Positions 8,125 through 17,395 of a DNA stretch of 35,415 bases are shown here, piece by piece. Position 1 is the stretch's first letter. Every line of letters begins with the position of its first letter. The position numbers and the translations under genes are program-made. Below the pieces are notes generated by a model. The model searched no databases. It saw only the letters and a list, made by a program, of their open reading frames with translations, and was not told the origin of the DNA. This DNA is from an uncultured Alphaproteobacteria bacterium. GTDB lineage: Bacteria; Pseudomonadota; Alphaproteobacteria; Thalassobaculales; Thalassobaculaceae. The DNA lies in the NCBI GenBank assembly GCA_902578675.1, contig CACHDV010000001.1, positions 88,065 through 123,479 of the forward strand. Reading direction: 5' to 3'.

Positions 8125-10008
8125 GTGATACAAACCAAGGTGATTGTTATAGGGGGCGGCCACGCAGGCGCAGAAGCTGCAGCAGCAAGCGCAAGGCTGG
8201 GCGTCCCCACCGTTCTTATAACTCAAAAAAAAGAAACCATTGGCGAAATGTCATGCAACCCGGCTATTGGGGGTTTGGGTAAGGGGCATTTGGTCCGAGA
8301 GATAGATGCCCTTGATGGTTTAATGGCTAAAGCGGCAGATGCTTCAGGTATTCAGTTTCGGGTATTGAATAGAAGCAAAGGACCGGCAGTGCGCGGCCCA
8401 AGGGTTCAGGCCGATCGCGCTTTGTATAGAGAAGCAGTACAGCAGGCTCTTTTTCAGCAAGACAACCTCTCCATAATGGAAGCTACGGTAGAGGACGTTG
8501 TTTGTGAAAAAACCGGGGCGGTTACGGGAGTGGTTTTGAGTAGTGGCGAGGAGGTGGCTTGTAGGGCCTTGGTTCTAACCACGGGGACATTTTTGCGGGG
8601 TGTTATTCACCTGGGGGAATCCAAGACGCCGGCTGGCCGAATAGGCGACGCACCCTCGATTGGGCTAGCTTTAACGCTTGAGAAGTTTGGATTTGCTTTA
8701 TCGCGTCTTAAGACGGGCACGCCACCCCGTTTAGACGGAAAAACCATAGCATGGGGATCGCTGCTTGAGCAAAAGGGGGACTGTCCTCCAGAGCCAATGT
8801 CTTATTTAACAGATGAAATACAGAACGAACAAAGGTCCTGTTTCATCACCAACACAAACGAGTCCACACACGCCATTATAACTAAAAACTTAAACAAATC
8901 GCCGATTTACTCGGGACAAATAGAGGGGGTTGGGCCTAGATATTGCCCCTCCATAGAGGATAAAGTTGTCCGCTTTGCCGACAAGAACGAGCACCAAATA
9001 TTCCTAGAGCCTGAGGGACTAAATACAGACACTGTTTATCCAAACGGCATCTCTACTTCTTTGCCAGCCAACATTCAGGAGCATTTTGTTCGCAGCATAT
9101 CAGGTTTAGAAAACGTAAAAATTATCCGGCCGGGCTACGCAATTGAATATGATCACGTCGATGCACGCGAACTTAAACATACCCTCGAGACAAAAAAAAT
9201 GGCCGGATTTTTTATGGCGGGGCAGATAACTGGCACAACAGGCTACGAAGAAGCGGCTGGCCAGGGCTTGGTGGCGGGCGTCAACGCTGGTCTAATGGCG
9301 CTGGGCAAAGAACCTAATTTCATAATTGATCGGGCTGAGGGCTATCTTGGGGTAATGATCGACGATTTGGTGACAAAGGAGATAAAAGAGCCATACAGAA
9401 TGTTTACCTCCAGAGCAGAGTACCGGCTGCAGCTGAGAGCAGATAACGCTGACATTCGCTTGACAGAAAAGGGTGTGTTTATAGGGTGTGTGGGCGGGCA
9501 CAGAAAAGGTCACTTTGAAGAGAAAAGGTCTAACATTGAAAAAGCAGAGGATACCTTAAAAATGCTGAAGTTATCGCCGTCTGTTCTTTCAAAGCTAGGG
9601 GTTGCCGTCAACCAAGATGGCATAAAGAGGTCGGCCCATGAGCTCCTTGGACATCGCGACATTGGAAAAGAGAGGGTTCTCGAAATTTGGCCGGAAGTTG
9701 GCGAAATACCACAACAATATCTGGAGCTTTGTAGAAACAACTCGATGTATGAAAGTTATGTGCGCCGGCAAGAAGCAGATATCGAGGCTTATAGAAAAGA
9801 CGAAAATCTAGTATTCCCTAAAGGCATGGATTTTTGCTCTGTTGGCGGGCTTTCGAATGAGGCCCGGCAAGCTCTAGAGACAGTAAAGCCGCAGACCCTT
9901 GGTCAAGCTGCCCGAATACCGGGCATAACCCCTGCAGCAACCATAATTTTGCTCCGACACGTGCGGGCGCAGGGTCGTCGACGTAAGTATCTCCAGGAGG
10001 CAGGCTAA
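8125..10008 (+). CDS. mnmG: tRNA U34 carboxymethylaminomethyl synthase subunit MnmG (GidA)
   Basis: MnmG is the FAD-dependent partner of MnmE in wobble-uridine modification. It is 627 aa. The FAD motif VIGGGHAGAEAA is at residues 8-19. EMSCNPAIGGLGKGHLVREIDALDG is the first family signature (GidA signature region), and GYEEAAGQGLVAGVNAG the second. RAEYRLQLRADNAD is also conserved. The C-terminal helical domain (IPGITPAATIILLRHV) contacts tRNA and MnmE. The start is GTG 8125 with GGAGA upstream. It follows mnmE after an 89-bp gap that contains parS site 1, and precedes rsmG by 6 bp. Confidence 0.97.
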   Translation: MIQTKVIVIGGGHAGAEAAAASARLGVPTVLITQKKETIGEMSCNPAIGGLGKGHLVREIDALDGLMAKAADASGIQFRVLNRSKGPAVRGPRVQADRALYREAVQQALFQQDNLSIMEATVEDVVCEKTGAVTGVVLSSGEEVACRALVLTTGTFLRGVIHLGESKTPAGRIGDAPSIGLALTLEKFGFALSRLKTGTPPRLDGKTIAWGSLLEQKGDCPPEPMSYLTDEIQNEQRSCFITNTNESTHAIITKNLNKSPIYSGQIEGVGPRYCPSIEDKVVRFADKNEHQIFLEPEGLNTDTVYPNGISTSLPANIQEHFVRSISGLENVKIIRPGYAIEYDHVDARELKHTLETKKMAGFFMAGQITGTTGYEEAAGQGLVAGVNAGLMALGKEPNFIIDRAEGYLGVMIDDLVTKEIKEPYRMFTSRAEYRLQLRADNADIRLTEKGVFIGCVGGHRKGHFEEKRSNIEKAEDTLKMLKLSPSVLSKLGVAVNQDGIKRSAHELLGHRDIGKERVLEIWPEVGEIPQQYLELCRNNSMYESYVRRQEADIEAYRKDENLVFPKGMDFCSVGGLSNEARQALETVKPQTLGQAARIPGITPAATIILLRHVRAQGRRRKYLQEAG

Positions 10009-10014
10009 TAAAAA

Positions 10015-10626
10015 ATGGATGGTCCAGAGGTCTTTTTGGAGCATGTAAGTGTTTCACGTGAAACAATAGAAAAGTTAGAAACCTACGCCACGTTGTTATT
10101 AAGATGGCAATCTAAAATTAATCTGATTTCGACGAATAGTTTGCAGCAAGCTTGGCATAGACACTTTCTGGATAGTGCTCAGATTTATCTAATGTCGCCG
10201 AAAAAAGCATCTTCAGTTATAGACGTTGGCACGGGTGCGGGTTTCCCAGGGTTGGTACTCTCTATAATGGGCATGAAAAACGTACAGCTGGTTGAACAGA
10301 ATAAAAAGAAATGTGCTTTTTTATATGAGGTTATTAGGGAGACGGAAGCGAGCGCTACAGTCCACCCTTGTAAAATAGAAAATCTACTTGTTAAGGATTA
10401 TGATGTCGTCTTGGCGCGCGCGTTTATGCCCTTAGACGGCTTGTTAAAAGTGGTCAGCCCCTTTTTTGGCAAAGACACGCTTGGGATTTTCCCAAAGGGC
10501 GCACGGGTGAATCAAGAATTGACGGCAGCATCTAAAAACTGGAAGATGAAAACCGTTATCAAACAAAGCATTACCAGCCCTGATGGCAAAATCGTTTTAG
10601 TAAAGGATTTAGTAGGTGAACGATAA
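10015..10626 (+). CDS. rsmG: 16S rRNA (guanine-527-N7)-methyltransferase RsmG (GidB)
   Basis: RsmG methylates N7 of G527 in 16S rRNA using S-adenosylmethionine. It is 203 aa. SAM motif I is VIDVGTGAGFPGLVLSI, preceded by the typical HFLDSAQIY. LVEQNKKKCAFL is the motif II region, and ARAFMPLDGLL follows. The ATG at 10015 follows mnmG by 6 bp, with AGGAGG at 9995-10000. Codons for VSRET near the N-terminus are made by an embedded parS site. The 3' end overlaps the parA GTG start by 11 bp, so translation is probably coupled. Confidence 0.95.
   Translation: MDGPEVFLEHVSVSRETIEKLETYATLLLRWQSKINLISTNSLQQAWHRHFLDSAQIYLMSPKKASSVIDVGTGAGFPGLVLSIMGMKNVQLVEQNKKKCAFLYEVIRETEASATVHPCKIENLLVKDYDVVLARAFMPLDGLLKVVSPFFGKDTLGIFPKGARVNQELTAASKNWKMKTVIKQSITSPDGKIVLVKDLVGER
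10050..10065. promoter_or_regulatory. parS centromere site 2, inside rsmG
   Basis: This is a second perfect TGTTTCACGTGAAACA palindrome, identical to the one at 8036. It lies inside the 5' coding region of rsmG and fixes five of its residues (VSRET). Together the two sites form a parS pair about 2 kb apart, upstream of parAB. Confidence 0.95.
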
Positions 10627-11443
10627 AAGTGAGGAGCCAACCCAGAAGAAGGCCGGAACAAGGGTTTTGGCGGTTGCAAATCAGAAAGGGGGTGTTGGAA
10701 AGACAACGACGGCCGTTAACTTAGCGACTGCAATGGCTGCATGCGATATGAAGGTACTACTTATAGACCTTGATCCCCAAGGAAATGCTAGTACAGGTTT
10801 AGGGATACCAAGAGACGCAAGGGAGTTGGATATTTATGCTGTTTTAAGTGGAGAGTGCAGTTTATCGGCAGCTATAACGCCATGCGCAGTGCCGGGTTTG
10901 GCAATTGTTTCAAGCTCAGAAAATTTATCAGGCGCAGAGTTAGAATTAGTTTCAGCAGAAAAACGCGAGTATAGACTACGAGAGGCGTTGGTTAGGCATG
11001 CTGAAACCGAACGCGAAATCTTTGATTTTGTACTTATAGACTGTCCGCCGTCACTAGGGCTTTTAACGTTGAACTCGCTCGTTGCGTCAGACGCTGTTTT
11101 GGTGCCGCTACAATGCGAGTTTTATGCTCTCGAAGGTTTGAGCATGCTCCTTAATACGATAGAAAGAGTGCGTCGGGTTTTTAATCCGTCCCTAGAAATT
11201 CAAGGGGTTGTTTTGACTATGGCTGATCAAAGGAATAATTTAACCGAACAGGTTGCTGCAGATGTACGTGAGCACCTAGGCGAAAAGGTCTATGAGACCG
11301 TGATTCCAAGAAATGTTAGGGTTTCTGAGGCGCCGTCACATGGTCTGCCAGCTTTAGTTTATGATCTACGGTGTGCGGGATCTCAGGCCTATATTCATCT
11401 TGCAGGAGAAGTAATTAGACGCGAGAGGAGTATCGCTAAGTGA
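10616..11443 (+). CDS. parA: Chromosome partitioning ATPase ParA (Soj family)
   Basis: ParA is the Walker-type ATPase that binds DNA non-specifically and moves ParB-parS complexes during segregation. It is 275 aa. The deviant Walker A motif NQKGGVGKTTTAVNLA is at residues 22-37, with the signature lysine KGGVGKT. LIDLDPQGNASTGLG and FVLIDCPPSLGLLTLNSL are the switch and Walker B regions. The start is GTG at 10616, overlapping rsmG by 11 bp; no better in-frame start precedes the P-loop. Its stop overlaps the parB start by 4 bp (GTGA), so parA and parB are translationally coupled. Confidence 0.97.
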   Translation: MNDKSEEPTQKKAGTRVLAVANQKGGVGKTTTAVNLATAMAACDMKVLLIDLDPQGNASTGLGIPRDARELDIYAVLSGECSLSAAITPCAVPGLAIVSSSENLSGAELELVSAEKREYRLREALVRHAETEREIFDFVLIDCPPSLGLLTLNSLVASDAVLVPLQCEFYALEGLSMLLNTIERVRRVFNPSLEIQGVVLTMADQRNNLTEQVAADVREHLGEKVYETVIPRNVRVSEAPSHGLPALVYDLRCAGSQAYIHLAGEVIRRERSIAK

Positions 11444-12345
11444 GCACTGATAAAAACCCGACCAGAAAACGTAAAACACTTGGGAGAGGTTTGTCGGCAT
11501 TGTTTGGCGAAGCGAGTGCAGGCGAGCTGAAGCCGACTAAGGAAAGTGGTCACCAACTCGTACCAATAGACGAAATCATGCCAGGGCCCGGACAACCTAG
11601 GCGGTTGTTTCAGAAGGCGGACCTCGAGTCTCTTGCTGAAAGCATCAGAACTAAGGGTGTTTTGCAACCGTTGCTAGTGCGAAGATCTAACCAACAACAG
11701 CATATGTTTGAAATAGTGGCCGGTGAGCGAAGATGGCGTGCGGCACAATTAGCACAAATTCATGAAGTTCCAGCTATAATTGATGATTATGACGATAAAG
11801 AGATTATCGAGATTGGACTAATAGAAAATATTCAAAGAGCTGATTTATCGCCGATTGAAGAAGCTGAGGCCTTCGCCAAATTAATGGAAGTTCATGGCTA
11901 CACCCAAGAACAAGTCGCGCAGGGGGTTGGAAAAAGTAGGAGCCATATAGCCAACACACTCCGGTTGCTGCTCCTCCCAATGTCTGTCAAGACCAAGATA
12001 GAGAATAATGAGTTGTCAGCAGGGCATGCCCGCGCATTACTTACGTCCCCAAACCCCGAGAGACTAGCAGAGGTAGTGCTCAAGGAGGGCCTGTCTGTAA
12101 GAGCAACAGAAAAACTTGCGAAAGCGGACACCAGTATATCACATCCTAAAGATCAAGACCGACGCTCATCACTTGAGACGCGCAAAAAAAGTTTAGACCC
12201 CGACACACTATCGGCTCAAGATCAATTAGAGGAAGCCTTAGGTTTGAAGGTAATACTTAATGTGAAGGGGGAGACAGGTGAAATAATAATCAAATACGAA
12301 ACGCTAGAACAGTTTGATTATGTATTTGAAAAACTAAAAAACTAA
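11440..12345 (+). CDS. parB: Chromosome partitioning protein ParB (Spo0J family)
   Basis: ParB is the CTP-dependent DNA clamp that loads at parS and spreads along DNA. It is 301 aa. The start RKRKTLGRGLSALFG is the ParA-stimulating N-terminus with the typical LGRGLSAL. VPIDEIMPGPGQPRRLF begins the ParB/Srx domain. GERRWRAAQLA and ENIQRADLSPIEEA are the CTP-binding motifs. The helix-turn-helix that reads parS is YTQEQVAQGVGKSRSHIANTLRLL. The C-terminal dimerisation segment ends the protein (GEIIIKYETLEQFDYV). The start is GTG 11440, overlapping parA. Its targets are the two parS sites upstream in this window. Confidence 0.97.
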   Translation: MSTDKNPTRKRKTLGRGLSALFGEASAGELKPTKESGHQLVPIDEIMPGPGQPRRLFQKADLESLAESIRTKGVLQPLLVRRSNQQQHMFEIVAGERRWRAAQLAQIHEVPAIIDDYDDKEIIEIGLIENIQRADLSPIEEAEAFAKLMEVHGYTQEQVAQGVGKSRSHIANTLRLLLLPMSVKTKIENNELSAGHARALLTSPNPERLAEVVLKEGLSVRATEKLAKADTSISHPKDQDRRSSLETRKKSLDPDTLSAQDQLEEALGLKVILNVKGETGEIIIKYETLEQFDYVFEKLKN

Positions 12346-12351
12346 AAACTC

Positions 12352-13386
12352 TTAGCTAGATAGAGATCGTTTTGATCCCTTAATACATAAGCCTAGCAAA
12401 ATTTGAGATGTTATTGTCATGGCAGGATAACCGGTTGTTTTACACAGTACCTCGGCGTCTTGCAATCGTTCGAGTAAATCGTTTAACTGATTTGTACTCC
12501 ACCTTTTTAATTGTCTTTCAAAATCAAGCTTTTTGTTCCAAAAAACAGGGGGGCGCAAGGAAGAAATGGCATCTTTTGCAGAGCGGCCCTGCTCAACAAG
12601 TGCCCGAGCTGTTCTCAACTTTTGAAAGTAACTAATAGTAGTTCTAAGAATACTAATGGGGTTTTGGGAATCGGAATTGTGGCGGTCAAGAGCAATAAGA
12701 AATGACTTTATATCGCCATCAGCAATACTGGAAGGTATTGCGTCCAGGACAATTGGCCCACCATCACCAATAATATCGATTACAGTCTGTAAATTTATCT
12801 CGTTGTTGTCACCAGCATAAAGTATAAGCTTGTTTAATTCGCTCCTTGTAGTAAGGCGATCACTACCAAGGTACGTCACAAGATACTGTAATGCCTCCGG
12901 ACGCATAGAAACCCCAGCCTCTGACATAGCTGTTGAAATGAGCGACCTTAGGTCACCTTCTTGATCAGTGTAACATGGCAGGGCGCCCAGGCGTTTATTG
13001 TCTTCAAAGAGCTTTCTAAGCTTGGAGCGGGGGCTGAGTGTGCCTGAAAGAATTAAAAATTTGGCTTCTATGGACTCAAGACGACTGATTTCCTCAAGAT
13101 TTGAGGTAAGCACGTCGGTGCATTCGCGTATTATTATTAGTTTACTTCCGCCGGTCATAGGTAGGGACATCGCAGCATCAGTTAAAAGAGCTGGATCCTC
13201 TTTAATTTCATTGACGCTTAGTTCTTCTACCTGAAATGGATCTCTAAGATCTTCTACATGGGATTTTCCTATTTTTTGGCTAACTTCACTGACGTGGCCA
13301 GCGTCAGGCCCATAAACTAGAATGCCATGTAATTCAGGTGGAAATAATTTGCTGAGCTTATCCAGATGTTTTATCGAAAGTTTCAT
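12352..13386 (-). CDS. holA: DNA polymerase III delta subunit
   Basis: HolA is the clamp-loader subunit that opens the beta sliding clamp. It is 344 aa, the usual length. Family features are the GILVYGPDAGHVSE segment (degenerate P-loop-like region), the SLPMTGGSKLIII strand-loop, LPCYTDQEGDLRSLI and ALQYLVTYLGSDRLTTRSELNKLILYAG, which is very characteristic. The ATG at 13386 follows lptE by 7 bp. It ends 6 bp from the convergent parB stop, with no obvious terminator between them. Order leuS-lptE-holA-parB is conserved in alphaproteobacteria, which supports the call despite weak overall conservation of delta. Confidence 0.93.
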   Translation of the reverse strand: MKLSIKHLDKLSKLFPPELHGILVYGPDAGHVSEVSQKIGKSHVEDLRDPFQVEELSVNEIKEDPALLTDAAMSLPMTGGSKLIIIRECTDVLTSNLEEISRLESIEAKFLILSGTLSPRSKLRKLFEDNKRLGALPCYTDQEGDLRSLISTAMSEAGVSMRPEALQYLVTYLGSDRLTTRSELNKLILYAGDNNEINLQTVIDIIGDGGPIVLDAIPSSIADGDIKSFLIALDRHNSDSQNPISILRTTISYFQKLRTARALVEQGRSAKDAISSLRPPVFWNKKLDFERQLKRWSTNQLNDLLERLQDAEVLCKTTGYPAMTITSQILLGLCIKGSKRSLSS

Positions 13387-13393
13387 TAAATAG

Positions 13394-13930
13394 TCATTTA
13401 TGGTTCTTTAAAAAAAACAGTGCTAGCCGCTCTTTAACTAAGTCACTGATAATGCGTACAGTCCGTCTGCGAGCATCTTTTTGTGCGCTAAGATTAGCGT
13501 ATTCGGAACTGACTATATTGAATACGGTGGTGGAGGAGACAGTTCCACTGTCTAATATATTTTTCGTTTCAATGTTAATTAGTTGGTATTTCGCGCCCAT
13601 TTTTACTTTTGCGAAAGTTGATGTGGAATCCCGTAATATCCCCATGTCAGACCTAGTTTCTTCCAGAGAAATAGTAAGTTTGTAAGTCGGACTAAAAGGC
13701 ACACCTGATGGCGTTAGTTTATCTTGCAAGAAGTTTCGAAGAATTTGGCCGCTTCGATTTTCTATAGGACTGATTTGTATGCGCGAGAGTTGATTGACAA
13801 CATGGCTAGAGTTACCGCTTCCATGAGAATAGAGAGGCTGGAACCCGCAGCCTGTTGCCATTATTAAATTTAAGAAAACTGCTAGTCGTATTATTCTAAA
13901 TGACAAAGTTGATAATTTTGTTTGGTACAA
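13394..13930 (-). CDS. lptE: LPS assembly lipoprotein LptE
   Basis: LptE plugs the outer-membrane LptD barrel that inserts lipopolysaccharide. The protein is 178 aa. A lipoprotein signal with hydrophobic stretch [13 protein letters not shown] ends at the lipidated cysteine, followed by GFQPLYS, the hallmark of alphaproteobacterial LptE. The start codon is TTG at 13930. GGAAGG lies 6 bases upstream and supports it, although it overlaps the leuS end by 35 bp. Later in-frame codons would cut into the signal peptide. leuS, lptE and holA appear to be one operon. Confidence 0.9.
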   Translation of the reverse strand: MYQTKLSTLSFRIIRLAVFLNLIMATGCGFQPLYSHGSGNSSHVVNQLSRIQISPIENRSGQILRNFLQDKLTPSGVPFSPTYKLTISLEETRSDMGILRDSTSTFAKVKMGAKYQLINIETKNILDSGTVSSTTVFNIVSSEYANLSAQKDARRRTVRIISDLVKERLALFFLKNHK

Positions 13931-16451
13931 CGATTACCTTCCGCACTTCTTTTTCCTCGATTGCTTTGTTAATATTCGGTAAATCGCGAGCCAAGGCTTT
14001 TACTTCCTCTTCAGTGGCATCACGCTGAATTTGAATACTCCCTCGAAGCTTACCATTAATCTGGATTGCTATAGAAATAGTTTCATCAATTACTAAGTCC
14101 TTATCGTATTGAGGCCAAGGCTGTTCCCCTAAGGCGTCCGTTTTTCCTAGCGCCTGCCAAATTTCTTCGGCTATATGTGGTGTCATGGGCTCAATAAGAC
14201 GTAGAAGTACTTCATATCCAAATAATTTAATTTTAGCGTCATTACTATTTTCTGGCTTAAAATCATTCAAATGGTTACTCAATTCTCGAATATTTGCCAC
14301 TGCGCTATTATATCGCCACCGCTCTATGTTCTCCGTGACTGCTTTTATAGTCTTGTGAATTAACCGCCGGAGTTCGTCACCCTCTTTTGCTATTGATATC
14401 TTGTTAGTTTTTGGAAAAGGGTGCTCATTGAACTCGAGGATACTTCGCCAAAGTCTATTTAAGTAACGCCAGGCGCCATCAACACCAGCCTCTGTCCATT
14501 CTAAATCTCGTTCTGGTGGCGAATCAGAGAGCATAAAGAGCCGGGCCGTGTCAGCGCCGTAACTCTCTATTATCGCTTCTGGGTCCACGACATTACGTTT
14601 CGACTTGCTCATTTTTTCTACTCGTCCAAGCACAACGTTTTCGTTTGTCTCAGAATTTACGAATTCGCCGGCTTCGTTTTTCGTTACCTGGTTTGGAAAA
14701 AGCCAGCCAGTAGAGTCTTTGTAAGTTTCGTGACAAACCATACCTTGCGTCATGAGGCCATCGAATGGCTCGTCTATGTTTAAATAGCCGCATTTACGAA
14801 GTGCGCGAGTGAAAAATCGGGAGTATAACAAATGCAAAACGGCGTGCTCCACACCGCCGATATATTGGTCTACTGGCAACCAATACTGAGCAGACTTTTG
14901 GTCAAAAGCAACCTCCCCTTTCGCATCGCAAAACCGATTAAAGTACCATGAGGACTCAAAGAACGTGTCAAAAGTGTCGGTCTCTCGAAGAGCATCACGT
15001 CCACATGATGGACACTTGGTAAATTTCCAAGAGGGATGATTTTCTAAAGGATTACCAACTTTTTCAAAATCTACGTTTTCCGGCAATAGAACTGGTAAGT
15101 CTTCATCGGGAACAGAAACAATGCCGCAGTCTTCACAATGAATGATTGGTATTGGGCATCCCCAGTATCTTTGCCTCGAAACCCCCCAATCCCTTAGGCG
15201 ATACGTTGTTTTTTTATTGCCGGCTCCTTTGGCCTCCAAAGCGTCAATAACGGCCTTTTTCGCCTCTTCAATTTCTAGGCCGTCCAGGAAACCCGAATTA
15301 ATTATGCAGCCAGGGCCAGTGTAAGCTACTTTGTTTATCTGAAATTCATCGGCGCTCTTGTTTTTTGGCAACACAACAGGGAGCACGGGTAGATTATAAG
15401 TTAGTGCGAAATCTAAATCGCGTTGATCATGTGCAGGGCAGCCAAAAATGGCTCCCGTTCCATAGTCCATCAGCACAAAGTTTGCGACGTAAATGGGCAG
15501 TTCACAGCCATCTAGAAAGGGATGAGCCACTTTTAATCCTGTGTCATAGCCTCGTTTCTCTGCCGTTTCAATGTCAGCTTCACTGGTGCTGAGCTTGTTG
15601 CACTCTGATATGAAGTCTTGGAGTTTAGTATCGGTCTTCCCAAGGCTTGAAGCTATAGGGTGGTTTGCTGCAATGGCGCAGAACGAAGCGCCAAATATCG
15701 TGTCGGGCCTGGTTGTGAATACTTCAAGGCGGTCGTCATGCCCGTTAATGTTAAAGAAGATCGTTGCTCCTTCGGAACGTCCTATCCAATTGTGTTGCAT
15801 TAGTTTGACCTTGTCTGGCCACCGCTCAAGAGTTTCAATTGATTTGAGTAAATCGTCACTATATTCAGTGATTTTTAAGAACCACTGTGACAAAAGGCGC
15901 TTTTCGACAGGCGCTCCCGAACGCCATCCTTTACCGTCTATGACTTGTTCGTTGGCAAGAACCGTATTCTCTACAGGGTCCCAGTTCACCCAACTTTCTT
16001 TTCGGTAAGCAAGATTATTTTTAACAAAATCCAAGAACATCTTCTGTTCATGCTTATAATATTCTGGATCGCACGTTGATAGTTCCCGGTCCCAGTCATA
16101 CGAGAGACCCATTGCTTTAAGTTGCTCACGCATGGTGCTAATATTTTGATCTGTCCACTTTGCGGGATGTATATTCCTCTCAAAGGCCGCATTTTCCGCA
16201 GGCAGCCCAAAGGCATCCCAACCCATAGGGTGCATCACGTTAAAGCCGCACGCCTTTTTGTACCTTGCAAGTAAATCACCGAGGGTGTAGTTGCGAACAT
16301 GACCCATGTGGATCCGGCCTGATGGATATGGAAACATCTCTAAGACATAGTATTTTGGAAGGTCCGTGTTTTCAAATACTTGGAAGGTCTTAGCTTCAGA
16401 CCATTTTTGCTGCCACTTCTGCTCGGTTTCTCGAAAATTATAGCGCTTCAT
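13896..16451 (-). CDS. leuS: Leucyl-tRNA synthetase
   Basis: LeuS charges tRNA-Leu with leucine. It is a class I synthetase, here 851 aa and complete. The HIGH-type motif is [15 protein letters not shown] at about residue 41. The editing (CP1) domain includes [12 protein letters not shown] and [16 protein letters not shown] Cys-rich zinc-like module shows CEDCG and [19 protein letters not shown] is near residue 610. [22 protein letters not shown] is a family signature. The C-terminal tRNA-binding domain ends in [14 protein letters not shown]. The ATG at 16451 is followed by the expected [14 protein letters not shown]. Confidence 0.98.
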   Translation of the reverse strand: MKRYNFRETEQKWQQKWSEAKTFQVFENTDLPKYYVLEMFPYPSGRIHMGHVRNYTLGDLLARYKKACGFNVMHPMGWDAFGLPAENAAFERNIHPAKWTDQNISTMREQLKAMGLSYDWDRELSTCDPEYYKHEQKMFLDFVKNNLAYRKESWVNWDPVENTVLANEQVIDGKGWRSGAPVEKRLLSQWFLKITEYSDDLLKSIETLERWPDKVKLMQHNWIGRSEGATIFFNINGHDDRLEVFTTRPDTIFGASFCAIAANHPIASSLGKTDTKLQDFISECNKLSTSEADIETAEKRGYDTGLKVAHPFLDGCELPIYVANFVLMDYGTGAIFGCPAHDQRDLDFALTYNLPVLPVVLPKNKSADEFQINKVAYTGPGCIINSGFLDGLEIEEAKKAVIDALEAKGAGNKKTTYRLRDWGVSRQRYWGCPIPIIHCEDCGIVSVPDEDLPVLLPENVDFEKVGNPLENHPSWKFTKCPSCGRDALRETDTFDTFFESSWYFNRFCDAKGEVAFDQKSAQYWLPVDQYIGGVEHAVLHLLYSRFFTRALRKCGYLNIDEPFDGLMTQGMVCHETYKDSTGWLFPNQVTKNEAGEFVNSETNENVVLGRVEKMSKSKRNVVDPEAIIESYGADTARLFMLSDSPPERDLEWTEAGVDGAWRYLNRLWRSILEFNEHPFPKTNKISIAKEGDELRRLIHKTIKAVTENIERWRYNSAVANIRELSNHLNDFKPENSNDAKIKLFGYEVLLRLIEPMTPHIAEEIWQALGKTDALGEQPWPQYDKDLVIDETISIAIQINGKLRGSIQIQRDATEEEVKALARDLPNINKAIEEKEVRKVIVVPNKIINFVI

Positions 16452-16507
16452 TGGTGAAACTTATCCTTAATTGGCTTATTTCTGGCTTGTTTGAGATTTA
16501 TAAATCT

Positions 16508-17041
16508 CTAGCGTTGGGGTAAGGAGTTAATCTTAAGCTCTCGGGCTCGTGTCAGGATAGAGTCTTCTACGTCTCTGTCGAGCTCTCCATCGCGTGCGGC
16601 GTCAACCCAGGACCCGTCTGTATCTCTTACTTGTTTAAATACGGTCGCTCGCACTCCATCTGAACGAAGGGTTTTTCCCAGGATAAAAACATTTAACTTA
16701 AAACGTTCATTTTGAGACTCTGGCGGTCCATACCAGTCAGTTATAATGACACCGCCGAATGGATCGGCCGACAGAAGAGGCATGAATGCTATGGTGTCTA
16801 ATGATGCACGCCAAAGAAAACTATTTACGCCAATCCCTCCACTTCCTGAACCGCCACTACCTTTTGATCCTCCAGTGTTGTCAAATAACGTGAAACCATC
16901 TTTTCCGAAAAATTTTTCTGGCTCTTCATAGCCGTATTGATCACCGGCACCCACTTTGACAGGGTATTTGTACTCAATATCCGCCCCCTCACATCCAAAC
17001 AAAATCGGCGCTATGAGCAATGACCAAAAAAAGCGTTTCAT
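16508..17041 (-). CDS. DUF3576 lipoprotein
   Basis: This is a predicted lipoprotein of 177 aa from ATG 17041. The signal MKRFFWSLLIAPILFGC ends in an LFGC lipobox. The mature part has a glycine/serine-rich linker (GGSKGSGGSGSGGIG) and then a conserved block: NSFLWRASLDTIAFMPLLSADPFGGVIITDWY. That block is the DUF3576 family core, found next to leuS in many alphaproteobacteria. The track start at 17077 adds twelve residues before the signal peptide; GAGAG about 9 bases before 17041 supports the shorter form. The function is unknown. Placement upstream of leuS and lptE hints at an envelope role, which is inference. Confidence 0.88.
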   Translation of the reverse strand: MKRFFWSLLIAPILFGCEGADIEYKYPVKVGAGDQYGYEEPEKFFGKDGFTLFDNTGGSKGSGGSGSGGIGVNSFLWRASLDTIAFMPLLSADPFGGVIITDWYGPPESQNERFKLNVFILGKTLRSDGVRATVFKQVRDTDGSWVDAARDGELDRDVEDSILTRARELKINSLPQR

Positions 17042-17395
17042 CTCACAAACTCTCGCAAAAATTTTTAAGATTAACAATCTGTTTCTTTTAGCGTGTGCGG
17101 CTCAAAGAAACAAATGAATTAGCAAGGCGAAACTATAAAAGGACATCTCTTTGAAACGTGTGTCACTGCCGCTTCGAACTTTTGCTTCGCTGATATGATC
17201 GGTATTTGTGGAAAACTGTGATATTTATGTAACAGCGCTGTTTTTTTGCATCATTTTTGGTGAACAATGTTTGACCAAACGGCTTAAATTCAATAAATAC
17301 TGAAGGAATCTAGAGGTAGCTACAGCTATAAACGCGTTATGGCTGTTGTCTCTATCAATAAACTACCACAATGTGGTACTTAAGGAGAAGAGAAT
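17042..17395. promoter_or_regulatory. Porin / DUF3576 divergent regulatory region
   Basis: This is a gene-free stretch of about 350 bp between the divergent DUF3576 lipoprotein and the porin. It holds a plausible porin promoter: TTGACC at 17271, a 17-base spacer, then TAAATA at 17294. A 15-bp palindrome and a strong AAGGAG follow nearer the ATG. The rest is AT-rich with T and A runs and shows no ORF, RNA gene or repeat I can support. Confidence 0.45.
17364..17378 (+). promoter_or_regulatory. Perfect inverted repeat in the porin leader
   Basis: TACCACA-A-TGTGGTA is a perfect palindrome with 7-base arms and a one-base centre. It ends 3 bases before the porin Shine-Dalgarno sequence AAGGAG (17382-17387), which sits 8 bases from the ATG. 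It may be a protein operator. As an RNA hairpin the 1-nt loop would be too tight, so the stem would have to open at the top. The identity of any binder is unknown. Confidence 0.4.

Noticed and set aside
7144-8226. 360-aa minus-strand ORF opposite mnmE
   Set aside because: It is antisense to a certain mnmE and runs over a parS site into mnmG. The composition is Ser-rich shadow sequence with no family motif.
15571-16008. 145-aa plus-strand ORF opposite leuS
   Set aside because: Shadow of leuS; no recognisable domain.
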